Source: Bacteroidota bacterium (GTDB taxonomy: Bacteria > Bacteroidota > Bacteroidia > Chitinophagales > Chitinophagaceae). Taken from it: a DNA stretch of 64,000 nt. Below the pieces are notes generated by a model that worked only from the letters and a program-made list of their open reading frames with translations, was not told where the DNA came from and did no database searches. A program made the translations under genes and the position numbers. The stretch is taken from NCBI GenBank assembly GCA_005882315.1, contig VBAR01000001.1:1561736-1625735 (forward strand), written 5' to 3'. Shown piece by piece: positions 36,435 through 45,716 of the stretch. Numbering within the stretch: position 1 is the first letter of the stretch; every line of letters starts with the position of its first letter.

Positions 36435-37385
36435 ATGAAAATAATTGACCACATTAACAAGGCACAAGGAACTTTAGTATCGTTTGAAGTATTACCACCA
36501 TTGAAAGGCAAAGGCATTGATGCCTTATACAAGCATTTGGATCCTTTAATGGAATTTAAACCTGCTTATATTAATGTTACTTATCACCGCAGTGAGCATG
36601 TTTTTAAAAAAAGAACTGACGGCAGCTTCGAAAAAGTAGTTGTAAGAAAGCGACCCGGCACCGAAGCCATCTGTGCTTCAATTATGAATAGGTATAATGT
36701 AGATACAGTACCGCATTTGATCTGCGGCGGTTTCTCCAAACAGGATACGGAAGATGCATTGCTTACGCTAAGCTATCTCGGCATTGATAATGTGCTGGTG
36801 CTTCGGGGTGATGCGGCAAAAAATGAAACTGCTTTTGAACCAGAACCTGGTGGCCATAAGTATGCAAGTGATCTTTTAAAACAAGTTGTAAACCTGAACC
36901 ATGGTATTTACCTGGAGGAAGAATTAAAAGGAACAAACGGCACAAAGTTTTGCATTGGTGTAGCCGGTTATCCGGAAAAACATTTCGAAGCAGCCAATAT
37001 GGAAGCAGATATTAAATACCTGAAAGCAAAAGTGGATACAGGGGCGGATTATATTGTTACCCAAATGTTTTTCGACAATAAAAAATTCTTCTCATTTGTA
37101 GATAATTGCCGTGCCGCAGGTATTACTGTTCCAATCATACCGGGATTAAAACCGCTTACTTCAAAAAAACAGCTTGCTATAATTCCCCGTACATTTTATG
37201 TCGATCTTCCAACTGACCTGTTAAATGCAATTATTCAATGTAAAACAGATGAGGATTGCGAAAAGGTTGGTGAAGAATGGTTGCTGGCTCAATCAAAAGA
37301 GTTGAAAGCTGCCGGTGTACCCGTGTTGCATTATTATACATTAGGAAAACCGCAGGTAGTGGCAAACGTAGTAAAGCAGCTTTAA
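36435..37385 (+). CDS. metF: Methylenetetrahydrofolate reductase
   Basis: FAD enzyme reducing 5,10-methylene-THF to 5-methyl-THF for methionine synthesis; cytosolic TIM barrel. Seen: SFEVLPPLKGKG at the N terminus with the conserved glutamate, YINVTYH, HLICGG, VLRGD, CIGVAGYPEKH and TGADYIVTQMFFDN, all family signatures. The 316-residue length is normal. Its stop codon overlaps the stop of the convergent DUF6029 gene by four bases (TTAA, 37382-37385). Confidence 0.96.
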   Translation: MKIIDHINKAQGTLVSFEVLPPLKGKGIDALYKHLDPLMEFKPAYINVTYHRSEHVFKKRTDGSFEKVVVRKRPGTEAICASIMNRYNVDTVPHLICGGFSKQDTEDALLTLSYLGIDNVLVLRGDAAKNETAFEPEPGGHKYASDLLKQVVNLNHGIYLEEELKGTNGTKFCIGVAGYPEKHFEAANMEADIKYLKAKVDTGADYIVTQMFFDNKKFFSFVDNCRAAGITVPIIPGLKPLTSKKQLAIIPRTFYVDLPTDLLNAIIQCKTDEDCEKVGEEWLLAQSKELKAAGVPVLHYYTLGKPQVVANVVKQL

Positions 37386-38953
37386 TTAAAAGTTGTGGTC
37401 AATGTTGCAGTAATTCCACTTGCAGCAGGAACAAACCGGCAAACACCACCTACACAAAGCAAACCAGCACGTTGTCTTCCATAACTAAGACCAAACCGGG
37501 TTCCGCTTTTTGAATAACTTCCGCCAACAACAGGATAGTGCAGATCTGTTTTACCATAGTTATAAAGATCGCTTGCATAAACGATCCATTTCGGAGCAAA
37601 TGAAAATTCTGCAACAGCAGCTGCCCAGTTCCCATTATCCTGCTCGGTTGATAAATGCTGCAATTCAAAACGGAATGATTTTGTTCTTGCATATTTATAA
37701 GTTGCGTTCAGCAATACAATATTTGCTTTAATATTATCATACACCCCTCCTTCAATTACTGATTTGTTATGAAATACATTATGGAATGCTAATATCGTAT
37801 TCCATTTGCTGTTCCATTTCTTTTTCCACTCCACGTTCAGGTCCTGGAAATATTTTTCGTCACCAAAACTTAAGATGTTATTCGGGTCGTCCAGTGAACG
37901 ATAATGAGAAAAATTGAATGCAAGTTTTGAACTCTTACTGGGTTTCTTTGAAAAATTGTAAAACAATTCGAACTGCCCGCCTATTTCGCCATATACCTGC
38001 GGATTATACAAATAGATATTAGTGGTGAGATAATCATGCTGTCTCGTTAAAGCAGGAATATAATTTACCAGCATACTTGAGCCGGTAGCTTCCCGTTCAC
38101 CACGGAAATCCATGTTCTCCATTCCGCGGAAATTTAAATTGATACCCAGTTTGTTTTTTGCATAGGAAGCATTCACCAAAAATGCTTTACCAGTTGTCAT
38201 ATCAAAATTATTCTGCACATGCGGATCTTTCTGCTTGTGTACATATTCTAATGAAAGAGATGCAACTTGTCCCTGTATATCCATTCGTACAGAAGCAGCT
38301 TTTGCTGTCGGCGGAAAATTTGGATCAGGCCCTGTATATTGTTGATAGCGGCTCACATAACTGAAACCTAATGCAAATTTTGTTTTAGCCGGGATCTCTG
38401 ATTTTTTTATTTGTGAAAGATCAAATTCAACATCAGCTCCCCTGATCACCGAATTAGAGTAACTAAAAACATTTCGCATACGTCCATATACAACTTTTAG
38501 TTTTATAAAATCCACTGGCTTCAGTTGTACATTTACTCCTTCCAATGCATTATTAATACCAATCTGGCGGTTTTCCCAGCTACGATAGATCAGCCCACTG
38601 CCGAATTGCTCATAAAAATCTCCAACCTGTAGAGAGAATTTTTTTGCAGTGTATTTAAAATATTTATTGGCAATCTTGCTTTCATTAATTGAAAATGGAT
38701 AACCAGCAACAGTAGGCAAATAAGATTCAAACTGTATACCAACTGTAAACTGTTTGTAGTTATAGTCGAGTTTCAGGTAGTTGTTCGAGCCGACCCGGTC
38801 CTGCGGTAAAATAGCATTGATCTTTTCGTCTTTCTGGTAAAGTTGAGTGTATGATTCAAAGCTTCCACTTAAATTTCCGCTTAAAATATTTTGCTGTGCA
38901 AAGCTGGTATTAATAATTCCTATACAGATAAGAGTATAAAAAAAGGACTTCAT
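37382..38953 (-). CDS. DUF6029-type outer-membrane beta-barrel protein
   Basis: 523 residues with a signal peptide (MKSFFYTLICIGIINTSFA then Q). The mature part alternates polar and hydrophobic residues in long amphipathic strands (KLDYNYKQFTVGIQFESYL, FSLQVGDFYEQFGSGLIYRSWENR), as expected for a beta-barrel. I recognise it as DUF6029, a Bacteroidota family without assigned function. A thioredoxin-like gene lies 18 nt upstream in the same direction, and an Omp28-like gene diverges from that, suggesting an envelope redox or surface-assembly set. Confidence 0.78.
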   Translation of the reverse strand: MKSFFYTLICIGIINTSFAQQNILSGNLSGSFESYTQLYQKDEKINAILPQDRVGSNNYLKLDYNYKQFTVGIQFESYLPTVAGYPFSINESKIANKYFKYTAKKFSLQVGDFYEQFGSGLIYRSWENRQIGINNALEGVNVQLKPVDFIKLKVVYGRMRNVFSYSNSVIRGADVEFDLSQIKKSEIPAKTKFALGFSYVSRYQQYTGPDPNFPPTAKAASVRMDIQGQVASLSLEYVHKQKDPHVQNNFDMTTGKAFLVNASYAKNKLGINLNFRGMENMDFRGEREATGSSMLVNYIPALTRQHDYLTTNIYLYNPQVYGEIGGQFELFYNFSKKPSKSSKLAFNFSHYRSLDDPNNILSFGDEKYFQDLNVEWKKKWNSKWNTILAFHNVFHNKSVIEGGVYDNIKANIVLLNATYKYARTKSFRFELQHLSTEQDNGNWAAAVAEFSFAPKWIVYASDLYNYGKTDLHYPVVGGSYSKSGTRFGLSYGRQRAGLLCVGGVCRFVPAASGITATLTTTFN

Positions 38954-38971
38954 ATTGGGTTGAGATAATAA

Positions 38972-39457
38972 TTAAAGTGATTTCAGTTTTTCGAATAACT
39001 CAATTTCATTGCCGGGTACATAGCCATTATGCTGGTAAACTATTTTCCCTTTTTTAATGATCAGTATATGCGGTACGTCATTAATATTAAGTGCTCTTTT
39101 TAAATCGCTGTTTACATCAAGGTAAATATCAAAAGTCCATCCGCGGCCGGCCACAAATGACTTTACACGGGATGATGTTCGTGAATCATCAATTGAAATG
39201 GCAGCGATCTTGAAGGGAGTTTCTTTCTGGATTTCTTCGTACTGTTCATTGATATTTTCCAGCTCGTTGATGCAGGGAATGCACCAGGTGGCCCATAAAC
39301 TTATTATAACTGCGGTATCACCGGTATTTCCAAGGCTATTAAAATTTACTTCTTTTCCTGTTAGTGTTTTGATCCTTACCTCAGGCAGGTCGTTCTGTGC
39401 CAAAGAGTTAAGGCAAAATACCGTTACAAAAAAACTAAAGATGCTTATTTTCTTCAT
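38972..39457 (-). CDS. TlpA-like exported thioredoxin
   Basis: 161 residues from the ATG at 39457 (MKKISIFSFFVTVFCLNSLA then Q), chosen because it gives a proper signal peptide; the frame continues upstream. The redox site is WCIPC in SLWATWCIPCINEL, and the cis-proline region is INDVPHILII. Likely a periplasmic disulfide reductase that keeps cysteines of envelope proteins reduced. It is transcribed with the DUF6029 gene (18 nt) and diverges from the Omp28-like gene. Confidence 0.9.
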   Translation of the reverse strand: MKKISIFSFFVTVFCLNSLAQNDLPEVRIKTLTGKEVNFNSLGNTGDTAVIISLWATWCIPCINELENINEQYEEIQKETPFKIAAISIDDSRTSSRVKSFVAGRGWTFDIYLDVNSDLKRALNINDVPHILIIKKGKIVYQHNGYVPGNEIELFEKLKSL

Positions 39458-39561
39458 TGCGTATTGTTGTAGAATTAATGCTACATTTTGGAGGCGGAAA
39501 AATAATACTTTTGGCATCCTCGATTGTAGAACAAATTCATATTAAACCAGAATTTTAAAAA

Positions 39562-40611
39562 ATGAGAAAATTATTTTCACTAATCATTGCTGCTACAGCA
39601 TTGACCGTAATCACACTCCAATCCTGTTCAAAAGGCGGTTCAGGCGGCGGCACTCCTGCAGCGGGTGGATTAACTGTTTCTGTTAATAAGAGTTCGATCC
39701 GGGCTGATAATTTTGATGAACTGGTAATAACTGTAAAAGACCTAAACGGTACGGATGTAACTTCCGGGTCAACTATCAAGATAAATGGTACTCCCAGCGC
39801 AAGTAATAAATTTTACAGCAGCACACCGGGAAACATTACAATTAAAGCAACAAAAAGTGGCGCCTCATCACCGGATGTAACAGTAACAGCTACTGATCCG
39901 GGTCCTTCACCTTTTACTCAAAAATTACTTACAGAAGATTACACTGGTACCTGGTGTGGCTATTGCCCGAGAGTAGGGACTTCTTTAAAAACTTATTCTA
40001 GCTCAAACCCAAATTGCATTGTTGTGGGAATACACGGACCTTCTGGAAGCTCCGATCCGTATAATTATTTATATATATCGCAATTGGCCTCTGCTTTTGG
40101 CATAAGCAGTTTCCCGACCGTGATCGTAAACCGTGATGCAAAGTGGCTTGAAACTTCAACAGAATTAAATACACAACTTTCCAAAAGGGCCCCGGTAGGA
40201 GTAGGCTTGGAAACAACTGTAAGCGGCAGTACCATTACTATTAAAGCAAAAGTGAAATTTGATATTACTACGGAAATGCCATTAAAACTGGTTGTAATGC
40301 TGGTGGAAGATAACCTCGTTGCGTCACAGGTAAATTATTATGCGCCTACCTATGGTCCAGATCCGATAGCAGGTTACATTCATAAAAATACACTTCGTTC
40401 AGCAGGTACCGATATTTTCGGAGATGATATTCCTGTTGCGCAACAGGTAAGCGGCACTACATGGGAAAAGGATCTCACAATAAATGCTGCTGGTTATAAT
40501 ATTTCAAATTGTAAAATAATTGCCACTGTTGTTTATGGAACAAATGGTCTTCGCAGGGGTTCATTAAATACCCAGATTGTAACTGCAGGACAAACTAAAA
40601 ATTTTGATTGA
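39562..40611 (+). CDS. Omp28-related lipoprotein with thioredoxin-like motif
   Basis: 349 residues. Lipoprotein signal with lipobox LQSC (acylated Cys22), then a Gly/Ser stretch, an Ig-like region (about 30-115) and the Omp28 domain with TEDYTGTWCGYCPR (CxxC at about 131-134) and SSFPTVIVNRD. Related to the Omp28 outer-membrane lipoprotein of Porphyromonas and to thioredoxin folds. It probably sits on the outer membrane and could exchange disulfides with the neighbouring TlpA protein. It ends at a bidirectional terminator. Confidence 0.87.
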   Translation: MRKLFSLIIAATALTVITLQSCSKGGSGGGTPAAGGLTVSVNKSSIRADNFDELVITVKDLNGTDVTSGSTIKINGTPSASNKFYSSTPGNITIKATKSGASSPDVTVTATDPGPSPFTQKLLTEDYTGTWCGYCPRVGTSLKTYSSSNPNCIVVGIHGPSGSSDPYNYLYISQLASAFGISSFPTVIVNRDAKWLETSTELNTQLSKRAPVGVGLETTVSGSTITIKAKVKFDITTEMPLKLVVMLVEDNLVASQVNYYAPTYGPDPIAGYIHKNTLRSAGTDIFGDDIPVAQQVSGTTWEKDLTINAAGYNISNCKIIATVVYGTNGLRRGSLNTQIVTAGQTKNFD

Positions 40612-40628
40612 CGATTGTTTGCCTTATA

Positions 40629-40658
40629 TAAAAGCCTCCCGATACAGGAGGCTTTTTA
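40629..40658. terminator. Bidirectional terminator
   Basis: Stem AAAGCCTCC (40631-40639) / GGAGGCTTT around 40647-40655, loop about 7 nt, A-rich before and T-rich after. It lies between the convergent Omp28 and parvulin genes. Confidence 0.88.
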
Positions 40659-40659
40659 T

Positions 40660-42582
40660 TTACTTCAATGTTTGGAATACTTTCTGGTTTATAACTACCG
40701 GGTATTTCTTTTTTAATTGCGCTATCCATTTTTCATCCAGCATATTCTGATAGTCGGTTATAACCAGGCCCTTTGCTTCTTCATATGAACGGGGGCTGGT
40801 AGTATTATGTAGTTTTATAACCCATGCGAATGAAGCTGATTTATCATTGGGATTGATCAGCGGCGTAGTCACCATTCCTTCTTTAAATGCTATTTTGTTT
40901 TTATTGGAAATATTTTCCAACTCTGTTCTTGATGAATCGGCAGATACTTGTTCTTCAAACAGGGTAATTGTAGTTTGCCAGCCTTCGGGCTTTTCTTTTA
41001 TTTTATTGAATAGGTCAGTTGCAGTTGTTTCATTGTTGCAATAAAAAATAACTGCATCTGCGCTGGGTTTCCAATTATACTTTAACTGGTTACTTTCATA
41101 ATATTTTTTCAACCCAGCTTCATCAGTTTGTGCTTTATTCCAGATATCCCGTTGCATGATCTCAAAAAACAGGTTGCCATCTTTAAACTCAGTCATCTGG
41201 TTACGAAAATCTGCATTATACTTTTCAAGATTTTCACGGTAGTACTGCATCACATTTGCCTGTACAAATTCTTCCATCAACTCATCCTGTGATTTTACAT
41301 GACCCTGGCTGTTGATGCGAAATACTTGTACATAACCGATCCAGTCAGGTATCCGGAATGTACTGTCGCCGATCTTAAACAGTGGCGCATTTTTATCCTG
41401 TTGCGAACCGATGCCCAAACGGGAATTGGTAACTATGCTATCCGTATATGCTTTCAGTACATCAGCTTTATAAGGGAAACTTTTAAAGCCTGCCTGTTTT
41501 TTTACTTTTTCTACCAGGTTTTTTTGAGAAGCAGAAGTTCTATCAAGTTGATTCACCAATGCTTTTAGCCGGGTCATATTTTCTTTATTGTTACTGTCCT
41601 TTACAACAGGTTCAGTTCCGGTTCTTTTAATGATATGGTATCCGTGTGAAGTGGAAAACGGCATGCTCATATCATTATCTTTTTTAAGGCTAAAAGCAAT
41701 TTTTTCAAACTCAGGTTCAAATTGTCCAATGCCGAAAGCCTGTACATTTCCACCTGCCATCGCCGATACATAATCATTGCTATAACTCATGGCAAGAGTT
41801 GAAAATTCAGCACCCGCAACTGCAAGTTGATAAACAGAATCAGCCCTTCTTTTTACGGCAGCCCTTTCATTTTCACCTGAACCGGGAGGATATGCGAATA
41901 AGATCTGCTGAATTTTTAATTTACCTATCGCCGGTCTTTCTCCTAAGTTTTTAAAAATATGATAACCACTTTTGCTTCTGAAAGCAATTGAATGTTTTCC
42001 TGCCGGGGTTGTGTATATTATATTTTCTAAAAAATAAGGGAGGGTGAATACTGTTATATAACCCAGGTCACCTTTATTGCTTTTAGCTGAAGGATCATCA
42101 GATAGATCAGCAGCTACTTTCATAAAATCTTCGCCGGCACTGAGTCGTTTTATTGCTTCATCTTTCTTTTTATCTGCGGCAGCCATATCATTTGCAAAAG
42201 CAATAAAAATATGTGCAGCATGAATATCTTTCTGACTGCGTTTAAAAGCTTCTTTGGCTAGTTTATCCAATGCCTGCGGATCGGTCATATAGTTGTCTAC
42301 GATCTGTAGCCTGAGGTTTTGTGTTTCGCTTACAATGGATGGCAGCGTATCATAACGTCTTGCATAGGCTTCACGTATTTTCAGTTTGGAGCGGATGTAT
42401 ACTTCAAGATATTCTTTCATAGCAGCCTTACGTGTGGCTCCCGGGATAAGGGAATTATTTTTATCAAATGCTTTTAAGAACTCTTTTGAAGTGACCGAAT
42501 ACTTTCCGTAAGTAAATAATGATTGGGAGTGAGCAGCTGTGAAGAAAAAAAACAGGACTGCTGAAAACAAAATTTTTTTCAT
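40660..42582 (-). CDS. Exported multi-domain parvulin peptidylprolyl isomerase
   Basis: 640 residues, signal peptide (MKKILFSAVLFFFFTAAHS then Q). A helical N domain is followed by two parvulin modules: about 115-220 (IHAAHIFIAF, GDLGYITVFTLPYF, SGYHIFKNLG) and about 225-335 (LKIQQILFAYP, GGNVQAFGIGQFEPEFEKIAF, HGYHIIKRTG). A long C-terminal helical region follows that resembles SurA/PpiD substrate-binding segments. There is no membrane anchor beyond the signal. Predicted periplasmic chaperone for outer-membrane proteins. The TlpA/DUF4369 gene lies 22 nt upstream in the same direction. Confidence 0.9.
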   Translation of the reverse strand: MKKILFSAVLFFFFTAAHSQSLFTYGKYSVTSKEFLKAFDKNNSLIPGATRKAAMKEYLEVYIRSKLKIREAYARRYDTLPSIVSETQNLRLQIVDNYMTDPQALDKLAKEAFKRSQKDIHAAHIFIAFANDMAAADKKKDEAIKRLSAGEDFMKVAADLSDDPSAKSNKGDLGYITVFTLPYFLENIIYTTPAGKHSIAFRSKSGYHIFKNLGERPAIGKLKIQQILFAYPPGSGENERAAVKRRADSVYQLAVAGAEFSTLAMSYSNDYVSAMAGGNVQAFGIGQFEPEFEKIAFSLKKDNDMSMPFSTSHGYHIIKRTGTEPVVKDSNNKENMTRLKALVNQLDRTSASQKNLVEKVKKQAGFKSFPYKADVLKAYTDSIVTNSRLGIGSQQDKNAPLFKIGDSTFRIPDWIGYVQVFRINSQGHVKSQDELMEEFVQANVMQYYRENLEKYNADFRNQMTEFKDGNLFFEIMQRDIWNKAQTDEAGLKKYYESNQLKYNWKPSADAVIFYCNNETTATDLFNKIKEKPEGWQTTITLFEEQVSADSSRTELENISNKNKIAFKEGMVTTPLINPNDKSASFAWVIKLHNTTSPRSYEEAKGLVITDYQNMLDEKWIAQLKKKYPVVINQKVFQTLK

Positions 42583-42604
42583 ACAATATGAATTTAGGTG
42601 TGGG

Positions 42605-44044
42605 TTAGTTGCCCTTCTTCAGTTTCAGATCAAGTATATCATCCATTTGCTCCCATGTGAGCTTTTTGGCAATGATGCGCTTGTCTTTGTCAAGCAAATA
42701 TAATGTAGGAAAGCTCTGCACATCATATAACTGTGAATAACCCGGAATGTTTGCAGTAATCCGCTCCCGTTCCGCTACTCTTGAATAAAACACATTTACC
42801 CAGTTCAGTTTATGCTCACGGATAAACTCTTTCCAGTCTTTTATATTGCCTGTAGTTTCCTTGGAAACAGAAAAGATCTTTACACCAGTCGCCTTCCATT
42901 TTGCATTATAGATGCTGTCGATCCTTGGGATCATTTCTTTACAATGCCCGCAAGTAGCATCCCAGAAACATAACAGGGTGTAGGGAGCTTTAACAGAGTA
43001 GAGGGATACTTTTTTACCTGTACTATCCGGTAATTCAATATCCGCTGCAGGCGTACCAAGAATATTTGACATTAAGTTGTAAGCCCTGTCTGTAACCATT
43101 TTCTTACCATTTGCATTCATCCACGGATATTCTTTATTGGCAAGGTATTTTTCATACAGGTGTACAAATACAGCATCTTCCCACATGTATTTCTGGTTAT
43201 AATAGCGGTTAATAAATTTTGCCAGCATAAATCTCGTCATGTCGGGGCTGATGGTAGCAAAGCCCATCATATAGTCAATCTCTTTTATTACCGAATCGGC
43301 CGAAGGAACCACGACGGTTTCAAAATACTTGTCCAATTTACCTTCAAAGAAGGTGGTACGGGCAAACATGTCATCCCAGAAATCTACTCCATCCCAGAAA
43401 TGTGATTTGTAATAACGGTAAGCATATGCAGTATCATATTTTCCTTTGGGGTGGAGGTTAGCCGGTGGTATAATAGGTTCTTCCATTCCTTTCAGCAGGC
43501 GGGCCAATATTCCTGTTGGATTTTTTTTGATAAGACTGTCCCGGTATTTAGCAACCTCTATATCTAATTTTAAGATCTCATTGTTCAGTAAGGTTGAATC
43601 TGCTTTATTAATAGCAACAGCCAGTCGGTTTTTAGTACCGTTAATAATTGAACCCTTTTCGCCCATGTACCGCTGGTAAAGATTAAACTCTGTGTTGTAG
43701 TCTGAATTTTCAAACGACAAACCGGTAATTTTATTAGAGGTATCTATATTTATAGAAAACCGCTGATTAAAATCCATGAGGAATTCATAAAAACCACTTT
43801 TGTTAGGAAAGCCCAGCAGGTAAATGCCACGACCTAATTTATTGTTTCCCCTGAAAACTCCCTCGCTTTTGTCATCCAGCAAAACAGAATCAACGATCGG
43901 GTATTGTTTAGCACCAAAATAATGGCCGAGATAGATATACTGCTGTTTAAAGGGTTTGAACGTGACCTTTATTTCATACCCATCGGTTTGGGCAGAAGCG
44001 GATAAAAAAACAAAAAGAAAAAGGACTGATAAAAATTGTTTCAT
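42605..44044 (-). CDS. TlpA-family thioredoxin protein with DUF4369-like N terminus
   Basis: 479 residues, signal peptide (MKQFLSVLFLFVFLSASA then Q). The N-terminal part (about 20-120, YEIKVTFKPFKQQYIYLGHYFG) is the DUF4369-like beta domain, the middle (about 120-330) is DUF5106-like helical, and the C-terminal thioredoxin domain (about 340-475) has the redox pair in CFWDATCGHCKEM. The active site is CGHC. Periplasmic disulfide reductase or isomerase role expected, paired with the adjacent parvulin gene for outer-membrane protein folding. Confidence 0.88.
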   Translation of the reverse strand: MKQFLSVLFLFVFLSASAQTDGYEIKVTFKPFKQQYIYLGHYFGAKQYPIVDSVLLDDKSEGVFRGNNKLGRGIYLLGFPNKSGFYEFLMDFNQRFSINIDTSNKITGLSFENSDYNTEFNLYQRYMGEKGSIINGTKNRLAVAINKADSTLLNNEILKLDIEVAKYRDSLIKKNPTGILARLLKGMEEPIIPPANLHPKGKYDTAYAYRYYKSHFWDGVDFWDDMFARTTFFEGKLDKYFETVVVPSADSVIKEIDYMMGFATISPDMTRFMLAKFINRYYNQKYMWEDAVFVHLYEKYLANKEYPWMNANGKKMVTDRAYNLMSNILGTPAADIELPDSTGKKVSLYSVKAPYTLLCFWDATCGHCKEMIPRIDSIYNAKWKATGVKIFSVSKETTGNIKDWKEFIREHKLNWVNVFYSRVAERERITANIPGYSQLYDVQSFPTLYLLDKDKRIIAKKLTWEQMDDILDLKLKKGN

Positions 44045-44092
44045 AAGTATGAATAGCTGGATAGCAGGTAAAGATATAAAATCAGGAATTAC

Positions 44093-44210
44093 AAGTTTAA
44101 TGTTTAAGGAGTTTAACGTTTAAAGTTGATGATGTATGCAAGAGGCGGATTGCATAGTAAAGGTTGTATTACAGGTAACTTTTTACATTGAACCTTAAAC
44201 CTTAAACGGT
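44093..44210. repeat. Word-repeat inverted repeat between divergent genes
   Basis: The left arm contains GTTTAATGTTTAAGGAG and GTTTAACGTTTAAAG; the right arm complement contains GTTTAAGGTTTAAGG. Between them lies a small perfect hairpin TATGCAA (44135-44141) / TTGCATA (44150-44156). The element ends right at the rlmD -7 box. Confidence 0.6.
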
Positions 44211-44218
44211 TAGCTTTG
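44211..44218 (+). promoter_or_regulatory. Bacteroidota -7 box of rlmD
   Basis: TAGCTTTG, exact TAnnTTTG, only 4 nt before the GTG start at 44223. A leaderless mRNA beginning at or next to the GTG is predicted. Confidence 0.6.
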
Positions 44219-44222
44219 CGCC

Positions 44223-45635
44223 GTGGCAAGAAAAAAGAACAGAAATATCGTATTGGAGAAAGTGTTAGTAGAGGACTATGCAGCCGAAGGCAAAAGCCTG
44301 GCGAGAGTGGATGGCAAAGTGGTATTTATTGAACGGGTTGTGCCAGGCGATATAGTAGATGTCCGGCTTTTAAAAAGCAAAAAGGATTGGGCGGAAGGCT
44401 ATCCGCTTCAGTTTCATGATTATTCCAAAGACAGGGTACAGCCCTTCTGCTCTCATTTTGGGGTATGCGGCGGCTGCCAGTGGCAGATGTTGCCATATGA
44501 TAAGCAGCTTTCTTATAAACAGAAACAGGTGTCCGACAATCTTACAAGGATCGGAAAAATACCATTGCCGGAAATGATGCCGATACTCGGCGCAGCGGAA
44601 ACAACATTGTATCGGAACAAGTTGGAATTTACATTCAGCTCTAAACGGTTTGTACCTGAAAAAGAGTTTGTAAAAGGAGAAAAAATAAATGAAGAAGGAG
44701 CCTCGGGTTTTCATGCAAAAGGAATGTTTGATAAAGTAGTGGAGATAGAGCATTGCCACCTGCAGGCCGAACCTTCCAATGCCATACGAAAAGCTATAAC
44801 CGGTTTTGCAAGAAAAAATAATTATAGTTTTTATGATTATAAACTGCACACTGGTTTTTTAAGAACCCTCTTATTGCGCATTACCACCACCGGCGAAGTA
44901 ATGGTAAACCTGGTAATGGGTGAGGATGATGAAGCAAAAAGAAAACCGCTGCTGGAGCATTTAATGAAAGAGGTGCCGGGAATTACCACATTGCTTTATA
45001 CCATTAATACAAAATTCAATGACAGCCTTTATGATCTGGATCCTGTTGTAGTAAAAGGCAATGGCTATGTAATGGAAACGCTGGAAGATTTTAAATTCAA
45101 GATAAGCCCTAAATCTTTTTTTCAAACCAATACCAAACAAGCGGAGAACCTGTACCGGGTCGCAAGAAATTTTGCAGAGCTAACAGGTAAAGAAACTGTT
45201 TATGATTTGTATTGCGGTACCGGCAGCATTGGCATATTTGTAAGTAAACAGGCAAAGAAAATAATAGGAGTAGAATTGATAGCTGAAGCAATTGAAGATG
45301 CAAAGCAAAATGCTGCTTTGAATAGTTTAACTAATACCTCTTTTGTTGCAGGCGATGTCATCAAAGTTTGCGACGATGATTTTTTTGCAACGCATGGCAA
45401 ACCGGATGTTATCATTACCGATCCGCCGCGGGCAGGCATGCATGATAAATTAGTTCAAAAAATTCTGGATATAGCTGCGCCAACAGTGGTGTATGTAAGT
45501 TGCAACCCCTCCACGCAGGCAAGAGACCTGAATAGGCTGGGCGAAAAATATATAGTTACAAAAATTCAACCCGTAGATATGTTTCCGCATACACATCATA
45601 TAGAAAATGTGGTGCAATTGAAACTAAGAGATTAA
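44223..45635 (+). CDS. rlmD: 23S rRNA (uracil-1939-C5)-methyltransferase RlmD
   Basis: 470 residues: N-terminal TRAM RNA-binding domain (about 10-65), Fe-S cysteines in CSHFGVCGGCQW and the later Cys of EHCHLQ, central domain, and the SAM-binding methyltransferase fold with DLYCGTGSIGIF, ITDPPRAGMH and the catalytic YVSCNPSTQARD. These features mark the RlmCD/TrmA family; RlmD is the usual Bacteroidota assignment. The start is the GTG at 44223, supported by the -7 box. The last codons and stop (CTA AGA GAT TAA) coincide with the left arm of a hairpin element, which therefore defines the C terminus. Confidence 0.92.
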   Translation: MARKKNRNIVLEKVLVEDYAAEGKSLARVDGKVVFIERVVPGDIVDVRLLKSKKDWAEGYPLQFHDYSKDRVQPFCSHFGVCGGCQWQMLPYDKQLSYKQKQVSDNLTRIGKIPLPEMMPILGAAETTLYRNKLEFTFSSKRFVPEKEFVKGEKINEEGASGFHAKGMFDKVVEIEHCHLQAEPSNAIRKAITGFARKNNYSFYDYKLHTGFLRTLLLRITTTGEVMVNLVMGEDDEAKRKPLLEHLMKEVPGITTLLYTINTKFNDSLYDLDPVVVKGNGYVMETLEDFKFKISPKSFFQTNTKQAENLYRVARNFAELTGKETVYDLYCGTGSIGIFVSKQAKKIIGVELIAEAIEDAKQNAALNSLTNTSFVAGDVIKVCDDDFFATHGKPDVIITDPPRAGMHDKLVQKILDIAAPTVVYVSCNPSTQARDLNRLGEKYIVTKIQPVDMFPHTHHIENVVQLKLRD

Positions 45636-45700
45636 AAGAGTAAAGGAGAAAAAGAGAAATTGTAAAACTCTTTAACTCTTTTTCTCCTTTGCCCTCTTAG
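45624..45700. repeat. Empty (solo) hairpin element of the GxxExxY-flanking type
   Basis: The left arm, 45624-45655, begins CTAAGAGATTAAAAGAG and differs at only three places from the left arm of GxxExxY element 1 over 31 bases. The right arm, 45676-45700, ends CCTTTGCCCTCTTAG. The arms share an AAAGGAGAAAAAGAG core in inverted orientation. The loop is about 20 nt with no gene. Confidence 0.75.
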
Positions 45701-45716
45701 CTTAACTTTACCATTT

